Positions 1 through 5,901 of a stretch of 9,717 nt of DNA are shown here, in pieces (positions within the stretch are counted from its first letter, which is position 1; every line of letters starts with the position of its first letter). The stretch spans positions 1-9,717 of the forward strand of contig CAYSBC010000062.1 in NCBI GenBank assembly GCA_964429195.1, in the 5' to 3' direction. The DNA is from JBBAFM01 sp041655415. Its GTDB lineage: Bacteria > Bacillota > Clostridia > Peptostreptococcales > JAAYPU01. The position numbers were made by a program, and so were the translations under genes. Below the pieces are notes generated by a model that saw nothing but the letters and a program-made list of their open reading frames with translations, was not told the origin of the DNA and ran no database searches.

Positions 1-54
1 AACCCGGGTTACCGCCGTGAAAGGGCGATGTCTTAACCGCTTGACCATGGGGCC
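1..54 (-). tRNA. tRNA-Glu (anticodon UUC), 3' part cut off by the window edge
   Basis: Read on the minus strand, the fragment begins GGCCCCATGGTCAAGCGG and then forms an anticodon stem-loop whose loop is CTTTCAC, giving anticodon TTC (positions 19-21), which decodes glutamate GAA/GAG codons. The D-arm with GGTCAAGCGGTTAAGAC is typical of bacterial tRNA-Glu. The anticodon stem pairs ATCGCC with GGCGGT. The sequence runs out in the T-arm after CCCGGGTT, so the rest of the T-loop, the 3' acceptor strand and any encoded CCA lie outside the window. The gene does not look broken; it is simply cut by the window. A strong promoter lies upstream at 169-197, and other tRNA genes may follow off the edge. 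Confidence 0.95.
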
Positions 55-168
55 TGATTTTAGGCTCCAGATACGAGAATCTATAGGGTAAGCCTATTCC
101 AATCACCTATGATTGCTCTTATAAACTGCTCTCTCAATCTTGTTCTTTTTTTGATGAGCACGAATTCT

Positions 169-197
169 ATATTAGCATATTAATTTTATCGTGTCAA
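169..197 (-). promoter_or_regulatory. Strong sigma-A promoter for the tRNA-Glu transcript
   Basis: On the minus strand there is a perfect -35 TTGACA (192-197), a 17-base spacer and a -10 TAATAT (169-174). This is close to the ideal vegetative promoter and typical of stable-RNA genes. Transcription should start near 162, leaving a leader of about 108 bases before the tRNA 5' end, which RNase P would have to remove. The leader (55-162) holds no coding sequence. It has short inverted repeats such as AATCA/TGATT and ATAGG/CCTAT that could fold into small hairpins. Confidence 0.85.
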
Positions 198-264
198 CGG
201 ATTTTATGTATTTTTTTTGATTAAATAATTCTATATCCATTTGTTCATAAAAAGGCTATAAGGA

Positions 265-801
265 CTACTCTTTCTCGCCTTCGTCAATGCTAGGAATCTC
301 ATCTTCAAGGTCTTCATCTCTATCTTCCATATCTTCTGCCTCGCCCCAAACATCTTCATCCTCAACATCTTCATCGTCAACATCTTCATCAACCAATTTT
401 TCGAATTCATCTTCTTCGTCGTCATCAAAATCATCATAATCATCATCGTAATCATCTTGATATTGTTGAGCCATTCGTTCCATATGGGCTATTGCCGCCA
501 TTTTCTTTTGATGTCTCTTTACAGTAAAGGATGTCCAAAGAAGGAATATTGCTACTATCATCATGATTTGTTTGTAGTAGGACCCTACCCATACAGAAGT
601 ATTCCTATAATCTATTAACGCTTTGATATGCAAAAAACAAAGAACTAAAATAACCGTTATATAAATGGCCTCGACAATATTTCGACCTGCCCTGCCTACT
701 ATATCAGACGGATTTTTAATAAAAGATTTTATCCTGACAAATATCAGAAAAAACATAAAACCTGTAACACAAAAAACAATGATGTTTTCAAAAAGACTCA
801 T
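265..801 (-). CDS. Membrane protein with three TM segments and a long acidic C-terminal tail, function unknown
   Basis: A 178-residue protein that I do not recognise as a named family. Three hydrophobic segments are visible at about residues 4-24, 43-63 and 76-94, followed by a short basic stretch (KRHQKK, 95-100) that should lie in the cytoplasm. From residue 116 to the end about 40 of 63 residues are Asp or Glu, with aromatic spacing (DDY, DDF) and a repeated DEDV unit around 138-151. Such a tail would be strongly negative and probably disordered. It could bind cations, basic proteins or the translation machinery, but nothing in the sequence shows which. The start is supported by AGGAGG (811-816) 9 bases before the ATG. 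A weak promoter candidate (TTACTG-17-TATAAG) lies just upstream. The gene stops about 65 bases before the tRNA promoter, with no clear terminator between, and is divergent from the TauE/SafE pair. Confidence 0.8.
   Translation of the reverse strand: MSLFENIIVFCVTGFMFFLIFVRIKSFIKNPSDIVGRAGRNIVEAIYITVILVLCFLHIKALIDYRNTSVWVGSYYKQIMMIVAIFLLWTSFTVKRHQKKMAAIAHMERMAQQYQDDYDDDYDDFDDDEEDEFEKLVDEDVDDEDVEDEDVWGEAEDMEDRDEDLEDEIPSIDEGEKE
349..393. repeat. Three tandem copies of a 15-bp unit inside the acidic tail
   Basis: The plus strand shows AACATCTTCATCCTC (349-363), AACATCTTCATCGTC (364-378) and AACATCTTCATCAAC (379-393). They differ only in the last bases. Read on the minus strand they encode a repeated five-residue unit of the DEDV type. 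The unit is a multiple of three, so gain or loss of a copy would keep the frame and only change the tail length. Confidence 0.85.
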
Positions 802-1016
802 AAGCGATTTCCTCCTGATTTACGAAACAATCTTATACCCTATTCAATTAATATCAGTAATATCCTACTATAAAAGTTTGATGAATTCAAGTTCTTTATC
901 ATGTATAAAAGTTTTTGTTCTCTCAATACTAACTAGAGGATGTTGCCTTTTCTGATAGCTTGGCTTATCAAAAGGTGCTATTTTCATAAAATACAGTAGA
1001 AAAGGGAAATACAAAC

Positions 1017-1364
1017 ATGATCAGAAAAGTAATAACCGGCATTGCAGCAGGTTTTTTAAATGGGTTTCTTGGTTCAGGTGGAGGTACGGTGATTATTCCT
1101 TCCCTAAAATATATTCTTAAAACAGAAGAACATAAAGCTCATGCTACAGCTATTCTCATTATCCTTCCTCTATCTATTCTTAGCTTTTTTATCTATTTTA
1201 AAAATGGCTATATTGACATTATTTTAGCCTTCAAAGTAGCGACAGGTAGTATCTTTGGAAGTATTTTAGGTGCGAAAATTTTAAAAAAACTTTCCACTCA
1301 ATTACTGAAAAAGATATTCGGTATTGTATTGATTTTCGCTGCAGTGAGAATGTTAATCCCTTGA
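1017..1364 (+). CDS. TauE/SafE family permease, N-terminal half-size subunit
   Basis: A 115-residue integral membrane protein matching one half of the TauE/SafE (TSUP) anion transporter family, whose full-length members are about 250 residues with two homologous halves. The family signature GFLNGFLGSGGG followed by TVIIPSL is at residues 12-30, and the HKAHATAILIILPLS stretch of the second helix follows. Four hydrophobic segments are visible (roughly 5-28, 42-61, 69-88 and 96-114). The family exports sulfite, sulfoacetate or other small anions; the substrate here cannot be read from sequence. The start is preceded by AAAGGG (1001-1006), 10 bases upstream. The stop overlaps the start of the next gene (TTGA, 1361-1364), so the two are translationally coupled and probably form a heterodimer equal to one full transporter. 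Confidence 0.85.
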   Translation: MIRKVITGIAAGFLNGFLGSGGGTVIIPSLKYILKTEEHKAHATAILIILPLSILSFFIYFKNGYIDIILAFKVATGSIFGSILGAKILKKLSTQLLKKIFGIVLIFAAVRMLIP

Positions 1365-1702
1365 TCTTTTTAATTGGATTCTTATCCGGCATTTTAAGCG
1401 GTATGGGTATTGGCGGAGGAAGCATTCTCATTCCATCTTTAATATTTTTTACGGATATCAGTCAACATCAGGCACAAGGCATCAACCTCATTGTCTTTGT
1501 CCCGGCAGCTATTTCTGCCCTCTTTATCCATAATAAAAATAAATATATCGAATATAAATTGGCTGTTCCCATCATAATATCCGGTGTCATCTTTGCGCTG
1601 ATAGGTTCACTATTAGCATCTAAAATTTCACCGGATTATTTAAGGAATATCTTTGCTATTTTTTTATTGATAGTAGGCATCCTCGAGCTGAAATCGAAAT
1701 AA
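1361..1702 (+). CDS. TauE/SafE family permease, C-terminal half-size subunit
   Basis: A 113-residue membrane protein, homologous to the preceding gene and representing the second repeat of a TauE/SafE transporter. The signature GFLSGILSGMGIGGG plus SILIPSL sits at residues 6-26, and HQAQGINLIVFVPAA follows at the position equivalent to HKAHATAILIILPLS in the first half. Four hydrophobic segments are visible. The start is a TTG in a 4-base TTGA overlap with the upstream stop. The next in-frame ATG is residue 15, inside the signature, and would remove half of helix 1, so TTG is preferred. The ribosome binding site is weak (a GTGAG-like stretch), which fits translational coupling. The stop lies only 5 bases from the stop of the convergent CoA-binding gene, and no terminator hairpin is visible. 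A frameshifted single gene is the alternative, but both ends look intact. Confidence 0.82.
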   Translation: MIFLIGFLSGILSGMGIGGGSILIPSLIFFTDISQHQAQGINLIVFVPAAISALFIHNKNKYIEYKLAVPIIISGVIFALIGSLLASKISPDYLRNIFAIFLLIVGILELKSK

Positions 1703-1707
1703 ATGAA

Positions 1708-2100
1708 TTAAGCACCTCTTAAAGACCTCATGACGCATTCTCCCTCATGAACTATTTCAAACCCCTTCTCCTCAGCGAATTTAATCACATCTTGATTATA
1801 GGTGCCGGGTTGAAACCAGAGATATCTTATCTTAGAAGGATCCAATTCTTCTAATGCTTCAATGGATACCTTCGGAGGAACAACAAAATCAACGCAATCC
1901 GGAGTGACAGGTAATTCTTCTATACTGGAATAGCATTTCTCCCCATCGATTTCTTCACAATTAGGATTAATGGGATACACATTATAGCCATTATCAATCA
2001 AACATTTTGTTATTTTGTATCCAAACTTATCCTTTCTCGATGTAGCTCCTAGGACTGCCCAATTCTTACGGGATAGCATCTCATTGATATTTTTGCTCAT
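1708..2100 (-). CDS. CoA-binding domain protein (YccU-like)
   Basis: A 130-residue single-domain protein of the CoA_binding_2 type, a Rossmann-like nucleotide-binding fold related to the N-terminal domain of succinyl-CoA synthetase alpha subunit. Visible family features are WAVLGATSRKDKFGYK (14-29, the phosphate-binding loop), VYPINPN (41-47), DFVVPP (71-76), LWFQPGT (94-100) and HEGECVM (118-124). The length is typical of stand-alone members. They bind CoA in vitro, but a physiological role is not established. The start has AAGGAG (2109-2114) 8 bases upstream. It is the last gene of the SASP-DUF503-nth-phosphohexomutase run, 28 bases after the phosphohexomutase stop, and is convergent with the TauE/SafE pair. 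Confidence 0.88.
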   Translation of the reverse strand: MSKNINEMLSRKNWAVLGATSRKDKFGYKITKCLIDNGYNVYPINPNCEEIDGEKCYSSIEELPVTPDCVDFVVPPKVSIEALEELDPSKIRYLWFQPGTYNQDVIKFAEEKGFEIVHEGECVMRSLRGA

Positions 2101-2128
2101 TTCCTCTTCTCCTTTGTGTTTTTAATTT

Positions 2129-3799
2129 TTATGCATCAATGTACTTTTTTATATCTTCATATACTTTTGTCAGCTTCTGTTCTGTTTCTATTTTATCTTG
2201 GCCTACAATGCTTACATAAAGCTTAAATTTAGGCTCTGTTCCGGATGGTCTGAGCGCTACAAAGCTTTTGTCTGAAAGCCTGATTTTAATCACATTTGCC
2301 GGCGGAATGTCCTTGTAGCCCTTTTCAAAGTCTTGTATTTCCTTAACCGGTATATTTCCTAATTTTTCAGGAGGGTTTTGTCGGACCCTATCCATAATCT
2401 CTGCTATTTTCTGAATGCCGTTAACCCCAGGCATTTCAAAATCAAATAATTGTTCATGATAATAGCCATATCGTTCGTATAACCGTTGTAGAAGTTCAAG
2501 GAGTGTTACACCTTCCTTTTGCTTATAGTAGCAAGCAGCTTCCAAAAGAAGATATGCAGCTTGTAGCGCATCCTTATCCCTTACCTTATCCGATAAATTG
2601 TAACCATAGCTTTCTTCATAACCCAATAGAAAGGTCTTCTCTGATTTTTCGTATTGATGTATTAAATCTCCGATGTATTTAAAACCTGTGAGCACTAATT
2701 CCATTTCTACGTTTTCTGCCTTGCATAATGCTTGCCCCATTTCAGAGGTTACGATAGTTGTCACCACATAAGGTTTTTTAGGCATGATGCCCTTCTTTTT
2801 CATCTGATAGATACGATATTCCAGGAGTATGACGCCTATCTGATTCCCATTTAACAGCTGATACTGACCTTCATCATTTTTTACCATTGCACCTAAACGA
2901 TCTCCATCCGGATCCGTCGTGATAATGATATCTGCATCCTGCCTTTTTGCGTATTCGATAGCCAATTCATAGGCTTTTTCATTTTCAGGGTTTGGGGATT
3001 TGGTATGTGAAAAATCAGGATCAGGAGCACACTGTTCTTCAACAAAGATAACCTGGTATCCTTCCTCAACCAATATCTTTTTCAATCCCTGGTAGCTCGT
3101 TCCATGCTGCGGTGAAAAAACCACTTTAAACTGGTCTTTGTTCAAATCTTTATGTAAAGCCAATTCTCGAATCATAGCATAATAAAGGTTATCCATTTCT
3201 TCTCCAATGAAGTGGATATTCTCATTTGCTTGGAGGTCATCTGCACGCTCAATATCTAATTCTCTTTCTATTTTATCAATGCATTCTATCACTTTATCGT
3301 TTTCTTCCGGAAGAAGTTGGCATCCTTCTTGATTGTATATCTTATACCCATTGTATTCAGGTGGATTATGGCTGGCCGTTATGACTATGCCTCCGGCCGC
3401 ATGAAGATGTCTGACAGCGAATGAAAGTTCTGGAGTAGGTCTTAATGATTCAAATAAATATACCTTTATTCCTTTTGATGCTAATACTTTTGCGCTTTCC
3501 ATAGCAAATGTGTCCGATTCATGACGATTATCATAAGCTATGACTACTCCCATATTACCGGCATTTTCAACATATCTTAACAGGTAATCTGCAAACCCAT
3601 GATTTATTCTCCGGATAATATAAGCATTTAATCTGTTTGTACCTACACCGAGGATTCCTCTTATCCCTGCTGTGCCAAATTCCAAACTTTTATAAAATCT
3701 TTCTTCCTTTTCTTCATCGGTCATCTTTAACAATTCATCTTTAATGTGGCTTTCTAATTTTTCGTGATTCAGCCAATAATCATAATTCTTTTTCCACAT
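2129..3799 (-). CDS. pgcA: Phosphoglucomutase/phosphomannomutase (alpha-D-phosphohexomutase family)
   Basis: A 556-residue enzyme, close to the length of Bacillus PgcA, that should interconvert hexose 1-phosphate and 6-phosphate and so supply glucose 1-phosphate for glycan, polysaccharide or cell-wall precursor synthesis in the cytoplasm. All four family signatures are present: the phosphoserine loop TASHNP (141-146, catalytic Ser143), the Mg-binding loop DPDGDR (296-301), the sugar-specificity loop GYEESYGY (393-400) and the phosphate-binding loop RPSGTEPK (517-524). The N-terminal FGTAGIRG (41-48) is also typical. The ATG lies inside the end of nth, giving a 20-base overlap, and is preceded by an AAGGGGGG ribosome binding site. 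Gluco- versus manno- preference cannot be decided from sequence. The gene symbol is by analogy with Bacillus. Confidence 0.95.
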   Translation of the reverse strand: MWKKNYDYWLNHEKLESHIKDELLKMTDEEKEERFYKSLEFGTAGIRGILGVGTNRLNAYIIRRINHGFADYLLRYVENAGNMGVVIAYDNRHESDTFAMESAKVLASKGIKVYLFESLRPTPELSFAVRHLHAAGGIVITASHNPPEYNGYKIYNQEGCQLLPEENDKVIECIDKIERELDIERADDLQANENIHFIGEEMDNLYYAMIRELALHKDLNKDQFKVVFSPQHGTSYQGLKKILVEEGYQVIFVEEQCAPDPDFSHTKSPNPENEKAYELAIEYAKRQDADIIITTDPDGDRLGAMVKNDEGQYQLLNGNQIGVILLEYRIYQMKKKGIMPKKPYVVTTIVTSEMGQALCKAENVEMELVLTGFKYIGDLIHQYEKSEKTFLLGYEESYGYNLSDKVRDKDALQAAYLLLEAACYYKQKEGVTLLELLQRLYERYGYYHEQLFDFEMPGVNGIQKIAEIMDRVRQNPPEKLGNIPVKEIQDFEKGYKDIPPANVIKIRLSDKSFVALRPSGTEPKFKLYVSIVGQDKIETEQKLTKVYEDIKKYIDA

Positions 3800-4439
3800 C
3801 CTTTTCCCCCCTTATTCCATAATATTTACAATAGCTTTGTATCTTGCATTCTTCGCAACGCGGCTTTCTCGCACTGCAAACTCTTCTCCCATGCCATATA
3901 AGCAGGTGATGGGCTAAAATCCATTTTTCCTTAGGGATTTTTTCTTGAAGCTGGATTTCTGTTTTTAAGACGTCCTTGGCATTTGCGATGCCTATTCGAT
4001 TAGCCAGTCTAAATACATGTGTGTCTACTGCAATAGCTGGAATGTTAAAAGCATTGCTTAAAACAACATTTGCCGTTTTTCTGCCTACACCCGGTAATTT
4101 TATAAGATCTTCATAATTGCCGGGTACTTCTCCGCCAAATTGTTCTTTTAACATCATGCATAGGTTTCTAATATTTTTGGATTTATTGCGGTATAGACCA
4201 ATCTCCCTAATTGCTTCCTGAATTTCTTCTTCCGATAACCTTAACATACTATCCAAATCCGGGTAATCCTTAAACAATTTAGATGTGACTTGGTTGACCT
4301 TTTTATCCGTAGTTTGAGCGGACAAAACAACAGCTATTAAGAGTTGGAAGGGTGTTTTATAGCCAAGCTCACATCCGGCATCAGGGTAAAGGCCTTTTAG
4401 TTCTTCAAGTATTTTATTGATTTCTCCTTTTTTAAACAT
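3780..4439 (-). CDS. nth: Endonuclease III, DNA glycosylase/AP lyase
   Basis: A 219-residue base-excision repair enzyme that removes oxidised pyrimidines and cleaves the resulting abasic site. The helix-hairpin-helix LPGVGRKTA (115-123) carries the catalytic Lys121, and the catalytic Asp139 is in VDTHVFRLANRIG (138-150). The C-terminal 4Fe-4S cluster motif is complete as C-X6-C-X2-C-X5-C (Cys188, 195, 198, 204). LSAQTTDKKVN (39-49) matches the family N-terminal region. The length is typical. GGGGGA lies about 6 bases before the ATG. It follows the DUF503 gene by 12 bases and overlaps the next gene by 20 bases, so it belongs to the same operon. Position downstream of a SASP gene suggests a role in protecting or repairing spore DNA. 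Confidence 0.97.
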   Translation of the reverse strand: MFKKGEINKILEELKGLYPDAGCELGYKTPFQLLIAVVLSAQTTDKKVNQVTSKLFKDYPDLDSMLRLSEEEIQEAIREIGLYRNKSKNIRNLCMMLKEQFGGEVPGNYEDLIKLPGVGRKTANVVLSNAFNIPAIAVDTHVFRLANRIGIANAKDVLKTEIQLQEKIPKEKWILAHHLLIWHGRRVCSARKPRCEECKIQSYCKYYGIRGEKDVEKEL

Positions 4440-4451
4440 GATTTTCCCCCA

Positions 4452-4739
4452 TTATAAGCTTACATATTCTATCTCCCTGTTAAGAATCTCCACTCTGCCG
4501 TCATTATCTATAAAATATGTTATTTTATCCAACATCTCATTGGCATGCTTTATAGTTGTGCTGACACAAGCTATGCCAATCTCCGCCTTGTTCCATAAAT
4601 CATTAAAATTTGTTTCACCGGCGGAGGCTTTGAATTTAGAATTTATTCTTCCTATCATGCTTTTAATGACCATGCGTTTATCTTTTAGGGAATGTGCCTC
4701 AAGTATCATCAGCTCTATTTTACATATACCCACAATCAT
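4452..4739 (-). CDS. DUF503 family protein (YlxP-like)
   Basis: A 95-residue protein matching DUF503, the family of Bacillus YlxP. Recognisable segments are MIVGICKIEL at the start, HSLKDKRMVIKSMIGRI (16-32) and FNDLWNKAEIGIACVS (45-60), with an acidic C-terminal portion. Family members are small proteins often found near nusA-infB-rbfA in Firmicutes; the molecular function is not established. Here it lies in a different setting, 7 bases after the SASP stop and 12 bases before nth. Its own ribosome binding site is weak (GGGG inside the end of the SASP gene, or AGG next to the ATG), so expression probably depends on translation of the upstream gene. Confidence 0.9.
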   Translation of the reverse strand: MIVGICKIELMILEAHSLKDKRMVIKSMIGRINSKFKASAGETNFNDLWNKAEIGIACVSTTIKHANEMLDKITYFIDNDGRVEILNREIEYVSL

Positions 4740-4746
4740 CCTATAT

Positions 4747-4923
4747 CTACCCCATAAAGTTCTTATTTTTTGTTCTGGAGGTCATTATTCCACCTATCCT
4801 ACCGGTTTCTTTTGCAGTAAGTCCTCCCCAGCCAACCTCTTTTACCTTATCCATAAGACCTAGCTCTTCTGCTATTTCAAGCTTTAAAATATCCTTTTCC
4901 GTTAATTTCTTTTTCTTTTTCAT
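4747..4923 (-). CDS. Alpha/beta-type small acid-soluble spore protein
   Basis: A 58-residue gene. The protein starts MKKKKKLTEKDILKLEIAEE and continues with GWGGLTAKETGRIGGIMTSR (residues 31-50). The two conserved blocks of alpha/beta-type SASPs are present: the E-I-A-E-E-L segment (16-21), which in the family is the cleavage site of germination protease GPR, and the L-T-A-K-E-T-G-R-I-G-G-I-M segment (35-47), part of the DNA-binding region. The KVKEVGW insertion between them resembles the SspF-like subgroup. Such proteins coat and protect DNA in the dormant spore and are degraded to amino acids at germination. A perfect AAGGAGG (4932-4938) stands 8 bases before the ATG, consistent with high expression. 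The sigma-G-like promoter at 4962-4992 supports forespore expression. It is 7 bases upstream of the DUF503 gene with no terminator between. Confidence 0.9.
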   Translation of the reverse strand: MKKKKKLTEKDILKLEIAEELGLMDKVKEVGWGGLTAKETGRIGGIMTSRTKNKNFMG

Positions 4924-4961
4924 AATATATACCTCCTTGGCCTTTTGCCGTTTATGCTATA

Positions 4962-4992
4962 TATTATGAGAATACTTAACTTAATCTATGCA
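4962..4992 (-). promoter_or_regulatory. Candidate sigma-G (forespore) promoter of the SASP gene
   Basis: On the minus strand TGCATA (4987-4992) is followed after 18 bases by CATAATA (4962-4968). This fits the Bacillus sigma-G consensus of GHATR, 17-18 bases, CATNHTA at every fixed position. The start would fall near 4955, about 30 bases before the SASP ATG at 4923. There is no comparable sigma-A pair at the same place. The -35 lies within a 10-base palindrome CTATGCATAG (4986-4995). Confidence 0.75.
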
Positions 4993-5002
4993 TAGCACAT
5001 AG

Positions 5003-5896
5003 CTAATAGAATCGAAGGGTCAAATAAATGTAGAAGATGAGAGATAAAACCAAGGGCAACCATATAATTTTTTTCAAGGCTCCTAGCTCTATCTCAGGCT
5101 TAGCTAGTGCTTCATTCCCATCGCCTATCTTAAAGATAACTCTTCTAAAAAATTGCATGCTTACAAAGGCATACATACCCCAAAATATCAAGGGAAAAAC
5201 CATATGAATCGGCTCTATCTGCATTCCTTGAACCATTTCCTCCGAAGGTAAGAAGGAAGCAAGAAAACCTAAGAAAAGGGAAATGAAATTATTGAGCGCA
5301 TGACCAATGATTCCTGCAAGGATACTCTTTGTTTTATAAACCATATAACCAAAAAATATTCCCAATACAATGGGGCCCACAAGATTATGCAAATTAAAAT
5401 GGAATAGTCCAAATAGTATTCCTGATAATAATATGGATTTCTCAGCACCCATTTTTTTATATTCATGCATGATAAGCCCCCTAAAGAGTATTTCTTCACA
5501 TATGCCGGCCGATAAAGATATAACGGGAATATAGATGAGAAACTCATTTAGATTTTGTGGTAGCGGTGTGCTTGGTAAAGAAAAACCCAATATTAGCCCC
5601 ATTATAAAATTAAAAGATGTATTTAAAAATAATGCGATTGGATAAAAAAGAAAGGTGGCTAAGATGACCCAAAGGGTATCCTTTATTTTTAATGGATTAA
5701 AAAACAAATCCCTGAAACTTATTTTTTTTACAAGAATATAAATAATGGCCGGCAATAGTACTATAAACAACTCCGTTTGTAAAAGCCCAATGATGAGATT
5801 TCTCCTTTGAAATACGGCCCCCAACGTTAACAAGATCAGACCTAATATCATAAATAATAGATTAGTACTCAATAGTCTTTTTTCATCATTATTCAT
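5003..5896 (-). CDS. CPBP family intramembrane metalloprotease
   Basis: A 297-residue polytopic membrane protein with the CPBP (Abi, Rce1-like) glutamic protease domain in the middle. The motifs in order are EEILFRG (Glu134, Glu135, Arg139), FGLFHFNLHN with His166, and GHALNN with His199 and Asn203. These are the catalytic and structural residues expected within the membrane. About eight hydrophobic segments are visible, with three before the domain and one or two after it. Family members include prenyl-protein proteases in eukaryotes and bacteriocin-immunity or stress-linked proteins in bacteria; the substrate here is unknown. AAGGAG (5908-5913) lies 11 bases before the ATG and overlaps the end of the amidohydrolase gene, whose stop is only 5 bases away, so the two are co-transcribed. 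Confidence 0.9.
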   Translation of the reverse strand: MNNDEKRLLSTNLLFMILGLILLTLGAVFQRRNLIIGLLQTELFIVLLPAIIYILVKKISFRDLFFNPLKIKDTLWVILATFLFYPIALFLNTSFNFIMGLILGFSLPSTPLPQNLNEFLIYIPVISLSAGICEEILFRGLIMHEYKKMGAEKSILLSGILFGLFHFNLHNLVGPIVLGIFFGYMVYKTKSILAGIIGHALNNFISLFLGFLASFLPSEEMVQGMQIEPIHMVFPLIFWGMYAFVSMQFFRRVIFKIGDGNEALAKPEIELGALKKIIWLPLVLSLIFYIYLTLRFY

Positions 5897-5901
5897 TTTT
5901 A

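Noticed and set aside
665..955. Plus-strand open frame of 96 codons overlapping the start of the acidic membrane protein gene
   Set aside because: It lies antisense to a gene with a good ribosome binding site, has no ribosome binding site of its own and its product resembles no family.
4417..4969. Two plus-strand open frames over the nth, DUF503 and SASP region
   Set aside because: They are antisense to three recognisable genes and have no supporting signals.
5003..5896. CPBP (Abi) protein as a phage-defence abortive infection system
   Set aside because: The Abi name is historical, the CPBP protease fold is widespread, and the neighbours are metabolic rather than defence genes.
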